This document shows, piece by piece, positions 24,187-33,230 of a DNA stretch of 64,000 bases. Location of the stretch: positions 1-64,000 of the forward strand of contig DASYRN010000175.1 of assembly GCA_036004365.1 (NCBI GenBank). The letters run 5' to 3'. Origin of the DNA: DP-36 sp036004365. GTDB taxonomy: Bacteria; Desulfobacterota; Binatia; UBA9968. Under the pieces are notes generated by a model. The model did not search any database. It saw nothing but the letters and a program-made list of their open reading frames with translations, and was not told the DNA's origin. A program made the translations under genes and the position numbers. Every line of letters starts with the position of its first letter. Position 1 is the stretch's first letter.

Positions 24187-25773
24187 ATGAGAAAACGTGC
24201 CTTGATGGTCTTGGGAACGGCTTCGCATGTGGGAAAATCGATTCTCACGGCAGGGCTTGGTCGCATCTTTTCTGATGACGGCTACCGCGTGGCGCCGTTC
24301 AAGGCGCAGAATATGTCATTGAATTCTGCAGCAACTCCGGACGGACGGGAGATTGGCAGGGCGCAGGCTCTGCAGGCCGAGGCATGCCATGCCACGCTGC
24401 GGGCCGAGATGAATCCCATCCTGCTAAAGCCCTCCTCGGACACGAGCTCACAGATCATTTTATTGGGGCGAATCTGGGGCGAGGTCACAGCGTCAGACTA
24501 CCACACCCGCCGCGTCGAGCAGCTCTTCCCGGAGGTGCTCGAAAGTTACCGGCGCCTCGTCGCCTCCCATGATCTTATTCTGCTCGAAGGAGCTGGCTCG
24601 CCGGCGGAAATCAATCTGCGGGAGCACGATATCGTGAACTTGCGGATGGCACATGCCGCCGATGCCGCCTGCTTGCTAGTGGGTGACATCGATCGCGGCG
24701 GAGTTTTCGCTGCGCTACTGGGAACGATGGAGCTGCTCGAGCCCGAAGATCGTGCGCGCATCCGCGGCTTCGTCATCAATAAGTTTCGTGGCGATGAATC
24801 GCTCTTACGGCCCGGCATGACGGTGATGGAAGAGCGCCTGGGATTGCCGTGCCTCGGCGTTGTGTCCTTTCTTGCAGATCTGGGCCTCGACGAAGAAGAC
24901 GGCGTTGCGTTGGAAGACCGCCTATCGGCGGCGCGCCGGTGGAGACATCTTGAATCGGGATCGTTGCGGGCGCTGCGCATCGGCGTCATCGCTCTGCCGC
25001 ATATGGCGAATTTTACCGACTTTGACCCACTGGCCGTCGAGCCGGCGGTGTCGTTGGCTTATTTGGAACAACCCGGTGAAATGGCTGAGGCCGATTTACT
25101 CGTCTTGCCCGGCAGCAAGCAAACGCTTGACGATCTGCATTGGTTGGAGCATCGAGGTTTTGTCCAGGAGCTACACCGCCTCCATGTAAACGGCGTCCCG
25201 ATCATCGGCATCTGCGGCGGTTTTCAGATGCTGGGTCTTGCCATCGAAGATCCCCAGGGTATTGAGAATCAAGGAAAAGCCGTTAGCAGAAAAGGACTCT
25301 GTCTTCTGCCGGTGCGCACGGTACTCCGGGGGGAGAAGACCGTGCAGCGAGTTCAAGGCTGCTTGCGATCCAAGTTTTTCGGCAACGGCCCGTGTCCGGA
25401 AATTCATTTCGAAGGCTACGAAATTCACGTCGGTGAAACTGCCTATGAACCCGGAGCGCGTCCCCTCGCGGATGTCGTGCGACAAGGGATTGCGGATTCG
25501 ATTCCGGACGGCGCCGTCGGCGGCTCAGGTCGCGTGTTCGGCACTTACGTGCACGGCTTCTTCGACAACGATGACTTTCGCCATTCGTTTATTCAAGCCG
25601 CCCGCGCCGCCGTCGACCTCGCTCCCGCGGCAACCTGGGCTCATGTCGCTGCCGAACGCGAAGCGCGCATCGATCGTTGGGCATACCATCTCAGGAGATC
25701 GCTGGATATGAATCTGATCAAGAGTTGGGTCGTCGGTCCATCCGGTCGAGGACGGGAGAACTACAGAGGCTGA
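24187..25773 (+). CDS. cobQ: cobyric acid synthase
   Basis: CobQ amidates four carboxylates of adenosylcobyrinic a,c-diamide to give cobyric acid. The 528-residue protein has the N-terminal dethiobiotin-synthetase-like ATPase domain (MVLGTASHVGKSILTAGL, FKAQNMSLNS, EGAGSPAEINLREHDIVN, GDIDRGGVFA). A glutamine amidotransferase domain follows, with the nucleophile in IIGICGGFQMLG and a C-terminal GTYVHGFFDN. It begins 27 bp after the PduO gene. Its stop lies 5 bp before the cbiA start. Confidence 0.96.
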   Translation: MRKRALMVLGTASHVGKSILTAGLGRIFSDDGYRVAPFKAQNMSLNSAATPDGREIGRAQALQAEACHATLRAEMNPILLKPSSDTSSQIILLGRIWGEVTASDYHTRRVEQLFPEVLESYRRLVASHDLILLEGAGSPAEINLREHDIVNLRMAHAADAACLLVGDIDRGGVFAALLGTMELLEPEDRARIRGFVINKFRGDESLLRPGMTVMEERLGLPCLGVVSFLADLGLDEEDGVALEDRLSAARRWRHLESGSLRALRIGVIALPHMANFTDFDPLAVEPAVSLAYLEQPGEMAEADLLVLPGSKQTLDDLHWLEHRGFVQELHRLHVNGVPIIGICGGFQMLGLAIEDPQGIENQGKAVSRKGLCLLPVRTVLRGEKTVQRVQGCLRSKFFGNGPCPEIHFEGYEIHVGETAYEPGARPLADVVRQGIADSIPDGAVGGSGRVFGTYVHGFFDNDDFRHSFIQAARAAVDLAPAATWAHVAAEREARIDRWAYHLRRSLDMNLIKSWVVGPSGRGRENYRG

Positions 25774-25778
25774 CCGGA

Positions 25779-27179
25779 ATGCGATCTATCCCGGCATTCG
25801 TTATTGGGGGCACACAGAGCGGCGTGGGCAAGACCACGGTCTCCCTCGGGATCATGGCTGCGTTACGGCAGCGCGGCTTGAAAGTTCAGCCATTCAAGAT
25901 CGGCCCGGATTTCATCGATCCCGGGTTGCATGCGAAAATTTGCGGCGTGCCCTCTTACAATCTGGACGGTTGGATGCTGTCGTGGGACTACAATCGCCGC
26001 ACCTTTTGGAAGCATTTCCGAGACAAAGATGTCGCAGTCGTGGAGGGAATGATGGGACTCTACGACGGCCGGAGCGGCGCTACGGATGAAGGCAGCACCG
26101 CTGAGATGGCGAAGCAGCTCGGGGTGCCGGTAATTCTGGTCGTCGATGCCGCGGCGATGGCCCGCAGCGCGGCCGCCATGATTCTGGGTTATTACCGATT
26201 TGATCCGAAGATCCGACTGATCGGAGTCGTCTTCAACCGAGTGGCTGGAAAAGGCCATCTCCAATATCTTAAGGAAGCGCTCAAATCATTGGCGGGACTA
26301 AAGTGTTTCGGTGGAATCCCAACCGAGGATAAAGTGACAATTCAGGAGCGTCATCTCGGCTTGACCGTCGCCCAGGAAGGTTTCCTCGATAAACCTTTCA
26401 TCAATCAGCTTGGCCGGCTGATCGAAGAGCATGTCGAGTTGGATCGTTTACTCGCGAGCGCGCAAATCAAGATCGCCGCGCCAGCTGAAGCACCGTTGAG
26501 GAAACCAACGAATGATAGAGTGCCGATCGCGGTCGCAAGCGACCAGGCATTTTGTTTTTATTATCCCGACAATCTCGATCTCCTGAGAAGCGCAGGAGCG
26601 AATATCAAAAGCTTCAGCCCGGTCCGAGACCGTGGGCTTCCCGAGGGAGTGAAAGGCATTTACCTAGGCGGTGGTTATCCGGAGCTTTACGCAAAGGAAC
26701 TCTCGCGGAACCGGCAGCTACGAACAGCGATCAGGGTTTTCATCGAAGCCGGAGGTCCAGTTTACGCAGAGTGTGGCGGCCTCATGTATCTCACCGCGGC
26801 GCTGACGGATTGTGCGAAGAGGGAATATCCGATGGTTGGCGCCTATCCATTCAAGACCAGAATACTGCCGCGCTTGAAAGCTTTCGGCTATCGCGAAGTC
26901 GTGTCCACGAAGCAGACATTTGTCGCGGACGGAGAAAAAATCAGAGGCCACGAATTTCACTATTCGGAGATCGACACTTCCTCTGGCGCCAAAGCGATCG
27001 ACACCGCCTACTTCATTGAAGGGCCGGGTAAGACAAAACTACGCGAAGGCTATCGTTATAAGAATTGCCTGGCTAGTTATATACATTTGCATTTCGGCTC
27101 GAACCCCGAGTTCGCCCGAAGTTTCGTCGCCGCTTGTCGAGGCGGAATTATAACGCGGCGGTTGAAGCATCGACTATGA
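25779..27179 (+). CDS. cbiA: cobyrinate a,c-diamide synthase
   Basis: CbiA amidates the a and c side chains of cobyrinic acid. The 466-residue product has the P-loop GGTQSGVGKTTVSLG, FKIGPDFIDPGLH, VEGMMGLYDGRSG and a C-terminal glutamine amidotransferase domain with the nucleophilic cysteine in VYAECGGLMYL. HEFHYSEID and YIHLHFGSNPEFA mark the C-terminus. The start at 25779 is 5 bp after the cobQ stop, and the stop overlaps the cbiZ start by 4 bp (ATGA). Confidence 0.96.
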   Translation: MRSIPAFVIGGTQSGVGKTTVSLGIMAALRQRGLKVQPFKIGPDFIDPGLHAKICGVPSYNLDGWMLSWDYNRRTFWKHFRDKDVAVVEGMMGLYDGRSGATDEGSTAEMAKQLGVPVILVVDAAAMARSAAAMILGYYRFDPKIRLIGVVFNRVAGKGHLQYLKEALKSLAGLKCFGGIPTEDKVTIQERHLGLTVAQEGFLDKPFINQLGRLIEEHVELDRLLASAQIKIAAPAEAPLRKPTNDRVPIAVASDQAFCFYYPDNLDLLRSAGANIKSFSPVRDRGLPEGVKGIYLGGGYPELYAKELSRNRQLRTAIRVFIEAGGPVYAECGGLMYLTAALTDCAKREYPMVGAYPFKTRILPRLKAFGYREVVSTKQTFVADGEKIRGHEFHYSEIDTSSGAKAIDTAYFIEGPGKTKLREGYRYKNCLASYIHLHFGSNPEFARSFVAACRGGIITRRLKHRL

Positions 27180-27883
27180 ATGCGCCTTTTATCGTTCGTA
27201 CAGAGCAGGATCTCTTGATCGTCAGCTTTCCCACGCCAGCACGCGCCTTGAGTTGGGCTGTTGTCAACGGCGGCTTTTGTCACGCTGATCACATCATCAA
27301 CCACCGCGTACGCGGCAACGATCCATGGTTCTGCGCCGAACCGGGACGATGGCTGCAGCGAGCTGCGCGGGCAGTGGGACTTCACGGGAAAGTCGTTGCT
27401 ATGGCAACTGCCGTGGAGATGAAACATTTGATCCGAGTTTCAATGTCCGGCGGCGGCCCGGAGGTGACATGCTTTGCGACGGTGGGCTGCGCCAACGCAC
27501 TTTCAGTCGGTGATCAGTCATCCGTGACACTGGAAGAACGAGCGCCGACGTCTCTTCACACCATCAATATGATACTGACGGTTCAACCGGGTCTCACGGA
27601 CAAAGCCATGGTTGAAGCTATTCAGATCGCCACGGAAGGGCGTGTGCGGGCTTTGTATGAGGCCGGAATTCAGAGCTCAGTATCGAGTCTCACCGCCACT
27701 GGCACGGGCACAGATTGCATTGCTGTTGTTTCCCTCGACAACGCAAGCTCACCCTATTGCGGCAAGCACACCCAGCTCGGCGAGTTGATCGGCCTAGCGG
27801 CGTACGCGGCCGTGAAAAACGGACTGGTGAAAGACTCAACCACAACGAGAGGTGGAATCAGGATCGGTACCGATCTCGAATGA
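27176..27883 (+). CDS. cbiZ: adenosylcobinamide amidohydrolase
   Basis: CbiZ removes the aminopropanol arm from adenosylcobinamide or pseudo-cobalamin to give cobyric acid, which CbiB then re-uses. The 235-residue protein shows FPTPARALSWAVVNGGF, a middle TVGCANALSVGD segment, TINMILTVQPGLTDKAMVEA and the C-terminal SSLTATGTGTDCIAVVSL. It is coupled to cbiA by a 4-bp overlap and is followed by cbiB after 49 bp. Presence of CbiZ indicates remodelling of scavenged corrinoids. Confidence 0.92.
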   Translation: MNAPFIVRTEQDLLIVSFPTPARALSWAVVNGGFCHADHIINHRVRGNDPWFCAEPGRWLQRAARAVGLHGKVVAMATAVEMKHLIRVSMSGGGPEVTCFATVGCANALSVGDQSSVTLEERAPTSLHTINMILTVQPGLTDKAMVEAIQIATEGRVRALYEAGIQSSVSSLTATGTGTDCIAVVSLDNASSPYCGKHTQLGELIGLAAYAAVKNGLVKDSTTTRGGIRIGTDLE

Positions 27884-27932
27884 CAAACGTCACTGTGTTT
27901 AAGCAGGACGCGGTTTACACTGAAGATATCCT

Positions 27933-28901
27933 ATGGATTGGCAAGTTCTGCTAAATTCCTCCGCGGCACTTTTGATCAGCGCCTTTCTCCTGGATCTCGC
28001 CGTTGCCGATCCGCGCTGGCTGCCCCATCCGGTTGTCTTGATGGGCAAAGTTATCTCCTCCGGTGAGCGGGTTTTACGAAGAGGCAACGCGCGCCGCGAC
28101 TTTCTCGCCGGCATGGCGCTGTCACTTTTGCTGATAGTGCTCTCGGCTGCAACGGCATGGGCACTGGTCGCTCTTTCTAACTTGCTCCCTTTCTGGCTTT
28201 CATTCATCGCCACTGCGGCACTGGCCTCCACGACGCTCGCAACGCGCGGACTGCTCGACGCCGTAAAACTTATCGAAGCACCGCTGCGTGCCGGCAACCT
28301 CGCCGTGGCGCGAGAAAACCTTTCTCATATCGTCGGCCGCGAGACCTCCCGCTTGAATCAAGACAAATTGCTGCGCGCCGGCTTGGAATCTTTGGCTGAG
28401 AGCACTTGCGATGGGATCGTGGCACCGCTCTTCTATCTTTTTTTGGGCGGCGTTCCGATGGCGATGGCTTATAAAGCAGTCAGTACGCTCGACTCCATGA
28501 TCGGCTACCGCACAGAACGGTATTTTTACTTTGGCAAGTTCGCTGCGCGGTTGGACGATGTGGTGAATTTTGTTCCCGCGCGCCTGACCGCTTTGTTCAT
28601 CGTCATCGCGGCGCTGGGGGCGCGTCTGAACCCATTGCGCGCCTTGCGCACCGTAAGGCGCGATCATGCCAACCACTTGAGCCCCAACGCAGGCTATCCC
28701 GAGGCGGCACTGGCGGGTGCCTTCGGCATCCAACTCGGCGGTCCGAGCATTTACTTCGGCAAAGAAATCCACAAACCCTACATGGGCGAGGACTTGACGC
28801 CGGTCAGAATCGAAATGTTAAAGGAGGGACGTGTGTTATGTCTGGTCACAGCGATTCTCTCGCTCGCGATTTTCGCGCTGCTGTCGACGACGGGCGGTTA
28901 G
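27933..28901 (+). CDS. cbiB: adenosylcobinamide-phosphate synthase
   Basis: CbiB is a membrane protein that joins aminopropanol or its phosphate to cobyric acid. The 322-residue product begins in typical style with LISAFLLDLAVADPRWLPHP and VVLMGKVI. It then contains LSHIVGRETSRLNQDKLLRA, ESLAESTCDGIVAPLFY, KAVSTLDSMIGYRTERY, FAARLDDVVNFVPARLTA and SPNAGYPEAALAGAFGIQLGG. Several membrane helices are evident. Its 3' end overlaps the start of cobD by 64 bp. Confidence 0.95.
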   Translation: MDWQVLLNSSAALLISAFLLDLAVADPRWLPHPVVLMGKVISSGERVLRRGNARRDFLAGMALSLLLIVLSAATAWALVALSNLLPFWLSFIATAALASTTLATRGLLDAVKLIEAPLRAGNLAVARENLSHIVGRETSRLNQDKLLRAGLESLAESTCDGIVAPLFYLFLGGVPMAMAYKAVSTLDSMIGYRTERYFYFGKFAARLDDVVNFVPARLTALFIVIAALGARLNPLRALRTVRRDHANHLSPNAGYPEAALAGAFGIQLGGPSIYFGKEIHKPYMGEDLTPVRIEMLKEGRVLCLVTAILSLAIFALLSTTGG

Positions 28902-29995
28902 AGCGGCGGCTCGACAGAACACACGGCGGCGATGTCGTTGCATGGGCGCGTAGCGCCGGCATTGAAACCGGCGAGATTCTTGATTTCAGCGCCAGCATCA
29001 ATGCGTCGGGACCGCCGTCTTCAGCGCGCAAAGCTTTCATCGAAAGCTATGGCGAAATCTCGCGCTATCCCGATCCGTACGGAGAAAAACTCAAAGCGGC
29101 CCTAGCGGAGCGCCATCGAATGAGACCTGCGGAAATGCTGGTCGGCAACGGCTCGACCCAGCTTATTTATCTATTGTGTGCCGCTCTGCGGCCACGCACG
29201 GCGCTGGTCGTCGGCCCGGCATTTTCCGAATACGCCAACGCTCTGGCGCTCGCCGGCGCGAACATCCGCGCGCTTTCTCTTGCAGCCGACGACGGCTTTC
29301 CGTTCTCGACGGAGCGGTTGATGGCGGCATGGGAGAAAGATTGCGACATCGTTTTTCTCGCCACGCCCAACAGCGTGACCGGGCAGTTGGTTGCAAAAAC
29401 AGAGATAGAAAAGATCGCTTACGTCGCTTTGACGAGAAAACGCTTTGTCGTCGTCGATGAAGCATTCATCGACTTTATTGAGGCAGAATCCGTGAAGACG
29501 ATGGTGCGGCAAAATCCCTATTTGATCGTGCTGCGCTCGCTTACCAAGTACTACGCCTTGCCGGGGCTTCGGCTCGGTTATCTACTCGGCGAAGCTCGCC
29601 GAGTCGCACAGCTCGCCGCTTACCAGGAGCCCTGGTCCGTCAACGGCCCGGCCCTGAACGTGGCGCTAGCCTGCCTTCGAGATGCCGGCTTCGCGACAAG
29701 GACGGGGCGTTGGTTGGAACGGGAAAGAAGGTTTTTATCGCAGCGCCTGATGGCGCTCGAAGGATTTCATCCCCTTCCGTCAAGAACCAATTTTTTGCTT
29801 GTCAAGATCGATAAGAAGGGCGGCGACGCCTTGCAGCTCCGCTCTTTTTTATTACGCAAGAAAATACTCATCCGCGCTTGCGACTCTTTTGCAGAGCTCG
29901 GCGGCGATTATTTTCGTATCGCAGTGAAACGGCGAACAGACAACCGGCAGCTGCTCGCGGCGCTAAGGGAATGGACGGCGTCATTGCTCCGATAG
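28838..29995 (+). CDS. cobD: L-threonine-O-3-phosphate decarboxylase
   Basis: This PLP-dependent class I/II aminotransferase-fold enzyme makes (R)-1-amino-2-propanol phosphate, the linker that CbiB attaches. The 385-residue protein begins with the family-typical HGGDVVAWARSAGI and DFSASINASGPP. It carries MLVGNGSTQLIYLL, the aspartate in FVVVDEAFIDF, the PLP lysine in LRSLTKYYALPGLRLGY and arginine in YFRIAVKRRTDN. The ATG at 28838 overlaps cbiB by 64 bp. The homology-bearing part begins about 28 residues in, so a later start cannot be excluded. Confidence 0.93.
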   Translation: MSGHSDSLARDFRAAVDDGRLERRLDRTHGGDVVAWARSAGIETGEILDFSASINASGPPSSARKAFIESYGEISRYPDPYGEKLKAALAERHRMRPAEMLVGNGSTQLIYLLCAALRPRTALVVGPAFSEYANALALAGANIRALSLAADDGFPFSTERLMAAWEKDCDIVFLATPNSVTGQLVAKTEIEKIAYVALTRKRFVVVDEAFIDFIEAESVKTMVRQNPYLIVLRSLTKYYALPGLRLGYLLGEARRVAQLAAYQEPWSVNGPALNVALACLRDAGFATRTGRWLERERRFLSQRLMALEGFHPLPSRTNFLLVKIDKKGGDALQLRSFLLRKKILIRACDSFAELGGDYFRIAVKRRTDNRQLLAALREWTASLLR

Positions 29996-29999
29996 TTCC

Positions 30000-30536
30000 A
30001 TGACCAAACAGATTATCTTGATCAGTGGCGGTGCGCGCTCGGGAAAGAGCAATTACGCCGAACAGCGCGCCGGAGAACTAGGGGACCGCAATCTTTACGT
30101 CGCGACTGCCGAAACCAAAGACGAAGAAATGGCGCAGCGCATCGCCGAACATCAAAAACGGCGTGGTAACCGGTGGGCCACCGTCGAAGAACCTGTGGAA
30201 TTGGCCGAAGCGCTCCTGGCGCAGCATGGCAAGATAGATTGCGCTCTGGTGGATTGCTTAACTCTTTGGATTAGCAATCTTCTGATCCGGGGCGACGGAA
30301 AGTACGTGGAGGAAAAAGTCGACCACCTACTAGAAACACTGCCGCAGTTGGATTTTCACGTCGTTTTCGTCAGCAACGAGGTCGGCTGGGGCATCGTACC
30401 GGATAATCCGCTGGCGCGGCAGTTTCGCGACCTGGCGGGCTGGACCAATCAGCGGATTGCTGCTGCAGCGAACGAAGTCGTTCTTACGGTCGCCGGTATT
30501 CCGATGATCGTGAAGAAGGGAACGGCATGTCCCTAG
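30000..30536 (+). CDS. cobU: adenosylcobinamide kinase / guanylyltransferase
   Basis: CobU (CobP) phosphorylates adenosylcobinamide and then transfers GMP to yield AdoCbi-GDP. The 178-residue protein has the P-loop SGGARSGKSNYAEQRA at the start and YVATAETKDEEMAQRIAEH. It continues with the guanylylation histidine region HQKRRGNRWATVEEP, then VDCLTLWISNLL, VSNEVGWGIVPDNPLAR and LAGWTNQRIAAAANEV. The start is 4 bp after cobD; the end overlaps cobT by 10 bp. Confidence 0.96.
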   Translation: MTKQIILISGGARSGKSNYAEQRAGELGDRNLYVATAETKDEEMAQRIAEHQKRRGNRWATVEEPVELAEALLAQHGKIDCALVDCLTLWISNLLIRGDGKYVEEKVDHLLETLPQLDFHVVFVSNEVGWGIVPDNPLARQFRDLAGWTNQRIAAAANEVVLTVAGIPMIVKKGTACP

Positions 30537-31582
30537 AGGAGACGCTGAAGCGAATCCGGCCGTTGGATCGTGCCAGCGAAAGCGCCGCGCAGGACAGGCT
30601 TGACTCTCTGACCAAGCCGCAAGGGAGTCTCGGTAAATTGGAAGAGATGGCGCGCCGCATCGCCGTCATCCAGGGAAAAGTCCCGCCGCAGCTTGGGCGT
30701 AAACTTTTGTTCGTTTTCGCCGCGGACCACGGGATCACGCAGGAAGGCGTCAGCGCGTACCCTAAAGAGGTCACGGCTCAGATGACTTACAACTTTCTTA
30801 ATGGCGGCGCGGCGATCAACGTCTTGGCGCGCCATCACGGCATCGACACCGAAGTCGTGGATGTCGGCGTCGACCATGAATTTGCCGGACCGCGCGGCTT
30901 GCGAGACTACAAAGTGCGGCACGGCACGGCAAATTTCGCCCGTGGACCGGCGATGACGCACAATGAGGCCGTCCGCTCTGTGGAGTTGGGCATTCAGATC
31001 GCCGGAGAAGCAGCGCCGGAAAATCCCTTTCTTCTTGGCGCCGGTGACATGGGCATCGGCAACACCAGCAGCGCCGCAGCCATTTTCTGCGCTTTGACAG
31101 GCGCTGCGCCCGCTGATGCTGTTGGGCGAGGTACGGGAATCGACGATGCGACTCTCGGGAGAAAAATCGCGGCGATCGAAAAAGGTCTGGACATAAACCG
31201 GCCCGACTCCAGGGATCCTCTCGACGTTCTCGCAAAAGTAGGCGGCGTGGAAATCGGTGCCATCACAGGAGTGATTTTAGGTGCGGCGGCGTTTGGTATC
31301 CCAATGATTTTGGATGGTTTCGCATCTGGAGCCGCGGCGCTGATCGCGCAGCGATTTTGTCCCCATGTCCGCGATGTTCTTTTCGCCTCGCACCTTTCCG
31401 CGGAAAAAGGCCATGGGTTAATGCTCGACGAGCTCGAGCTGACTCCTGTGCTGGATTTGAAGATGCGTCTTGGCGAAGGTACCGGCGCCTGTCTGCTTAT
31501 GGGTTTAATCGAAGCGGCGGTAAGAATCATGGGCGAGATGGCAACATTTAAATCCGCCGGCGTGGAGGAAAAAATTCGGTGA
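30527..31582 (+). CDS. cobT: nicotinate-nucleotide-dimethylbenzimidazole phosphoribosyltransferase
   Basis: CobT activates the lower-ligand base as alpha-ribazole phosphate. The 351-residue enzyme shows LTKPQGSLGKLEEMARR, FVFAADHGITQEGVSAYP, TAQMTYNFLNGGAAINVLAR, LGAGDMGIGNTSSAAAI, a central DGFASGAAALIA and the catalytic glutamate in KMRLGEGTGACLLMGLIEA. It overlaps cobU upstream by 10 bp and cobS downstream by 4 bp, consistent with one operon. Confidence 0.97.
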   Translation: MSLEETLKRIRPLDRASESAAQDRLDSLTKPQGSLGKLEEMARRIAVIQGKVPPQLGRKLLFVFAADHGITQEGVSAYPKEVTAQMTYNFLNGGAAINVLARHHGIDTEVVDVGVDHEFAGPRGLRDYKVRHGTANFARGPAMTHNEAVRSVELGIQIAGEAAPENPFLLGAGDMGIGNTSSAAAIFCALTGAAPADAVGRGTGIDDATLGRKIAAIEKGLDINRPDSRDPLDVLAKVGGVEIGAITGVILGAAAFGIPMILDGFASGAAALIAQRFCPHVRDVLFASHLSAEKGHGLMLDELELTPVLDLKMRLGEGTGACLLMGLIEAAVRIMGEMATFKSAGVEEKIR

Positions 31583-32310
31583 ATTCCTTCTTCGCGGCGT
31601 TGCAATTCTTAACCCTCTTTCCCTGCCCTAGGCGCACGGAGCGCTCGGCCGATGAAGAAGGACGAGCCGCGATTTTCTTTGCCGTGATTGGCTTTTTATT
31701 GGGCTTGATCTTAGTGTTGGTGAATTTCCTGCTGGTACCGTTCGCCCGTCCAGGACTATCGAGCGTGTTGCTTGTGGCCATCCTGGCCCTGCTGACACGC
31801 GGGCTTCACCTGGACGGCCTTGGAGATACTTTCGACGGCTTGGGTGCCGGCGGCGACCGCGAACGCATTCTCCGCGTCATGGATGACAGTCACACAGGCG
31901 CCTTCGGGCTCATTGCGATTGTGCTGCTGCTGTTTTTTAAAATCCACGCCCTCGCGAGCATCGACGTTGACCGCTGGAGGGCGCTGCTGGCCGCCCCTAT
32001 ACTGGGACGTTGGGCGATGGTACTGCTGGGTTATCGTTCCAAGGCGGCAAAGCCGGGACTGGGTTCGACCTTAATCGATCACTTGTCGATGAAACATTTT
32101 TTCTTCGCTACGTCCATAACTCTGCTTTTGGTTGCTGCGATCTTGCACAGTACCGGCCTTGCCATGATGGCCTGGGTTGCCATCTTCACCATGGCCTGGA
32201 AAAGCTATTTTCACCGCCGCCTGGGCGGCGTGACGGGAGATACTTTCGGCGCCGTAGGAGAAATGAGCGAAGCTTCTGTTCTGGTTGCTTTAGCCCTGGT
32301 TCAACAATGA
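31579..32310 (+). CDS. cobS: adenosylcobinamide-GDP ribazoletransferase (cobalamin synthase)
   Basis: CobS joins AdoCbi-GDP to alpha-ribazole in the membrane. This 243-residue copy retains the catalytic motif TRGLHLDGLGDTFDGLGAGG and MDDSHTGAFG, the LAAPILGRWAMVLLGY segment and the C-terminal GGVTGDTFGAVGEMSEAS. It starts with GTG at 31579, overlapping the cobT stop by 4 bp, and its own stop overlaps the btuF ATG. It is the intact counterpart of the degenerate paralog at 16880. Confidence 0.95.
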   Translation: MNSFFAALQFLTLFPCPRRTERSADEEGRAAIFFAVIGFLLGLILVLVNFLLVPFARPGLSSVLLVAILALLTRGLHLDGLGDTFDGLGAGGDRERILRVMDDSHTGAFGLIAIVLLLFFKIHALASIDVDRWRALLAAPILGRWAMVLLGYRSKAAKPGLGSTLIDHLSMKHFFFATSITLLLVAAILHSTGLAMMAWVAIFTMAWKSYFHRRLGGVTGDTFGAVGEMSEASVLVALALVQQ

Positions 32311-33230
32311 ATTATTTAACACGGGCGTCCGCTAAACACTTCTTTCTATGCCTGCTGGCGCTTCTATTAGGCCGCGAGGCGTTCGCCAACGAGTCGCAGG
32401 CTCTCGCAACGAAAGCGATTCCCATGAGAATCGTCTCCCTGGCGCCCAGCGTGACCGAGACGCTATTTGCATTGGGCTTCGGCAATCGTGTGGTCGGAGT
32501 GACGACCTATTGCGATTACCCCGTTGCAGCGCTGCGGCTGCCCAAGATCGGTGGCTTTACCAATCCGAGTCTGGAAGCGATCGTCGCCCAAAGGCCGGAT
32601 CTCGTAATCGGCGTCAACGACTCGAGCCATCCGGTGAAAGCGCGAGAGATGGAGCGTCTGGGCATCAAAGTAGCTTTGATAGCAGTGACCAACGTGAACG
32701 AGATATTGAACTCAATCAAATCGGTTGCCCGCTTATTGGGAAGCCCGAAGGCGGGGGAAAGACTCGTGCAAAAAATTACCCTGCAATTTGACGAAGTGAA
32801 GAAAAGAGTGGCGCCGGCGCCACGCCGCGCCACTCTTTTGGTGGTGGGGCTTCGGCCGCTGGTCGCGGTCGGAGGAAAAAATTTCATCGACGAGCTCATC
32901 ACTCTTGCCGGCGGTGAAAACATTGCGGGCAATGCCGCTCAACCGTGGCTCAATCTACCTGATGAGTATGTCGTGGCTAAAGCGCCGCAGGTCATCATCG
33001 AGGCCGGTATGGGATCGGAGCGGGGACAAATCGCCAGGCACTGGGGCGACCTCAAGTCCATTCCCGCCGTGAAAGAACACCGCGTCTATGCCTACCCGTC
33101 CGACAAGATTCTCCGACCCGGGCCGCGGATCGGCGAAGGACTGGAAGAAATCGCCCGTCTCGTGCATCCGGAGTGCTTCGCCGACTCCAAAGGCGGACTC
33201 AATAAAGGAAGTGGATGTGAAGGTTCTTGA
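32307..33230 (+). CDS. btuF: periplasmic cobalamin-binding protein BtuF
   Basis: The 307-residue protein carries a signal peptide (FFLCLLALLLGREAFA) followed by the BtuF/FhuD-type binding fold. Markers are MRIVSLAPSVTETLFALGFG, RVVGVTTYCDYPVAA, LEAIVAQRPDLVIG and the C-terminal IPAVKEHRVYAYPSD with ILRPGPRIGEGLEEIARLVH. It captures corrinoid in the periplasm for BtuCD. It begins at the ATG at 32307, overlapping the cobS stop by 4 bp. The last ~20 residues overlap the start of btuC. Confidence 0.94.
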   Translation: MNYLTRASAKHFFLCLLALLLGREAFANESQALATKAIPMRIVSLAPSVTETLFALGFGNRVVGVTTYCDYPVAALRLPKIGGFTNPSLEAIVAQRPDLVIGVNDSSHPVKAREMERLGIKVALIAVTNVNEILNSIKSVARLLGSPKAGERLVQKITLQFDEVKKRVAPAPRRATLLVVGLRPLVAVGGKNFIDELITLAGGENIAGNAAQPWLNLPDEYVVAKAPQVIIEAGMGSERGQIARHWGDLKSIPAVKEHRVYAYPSDKILRPGPRIGEGLEEIARLVHPECFADSKGGLNKGSGCEGS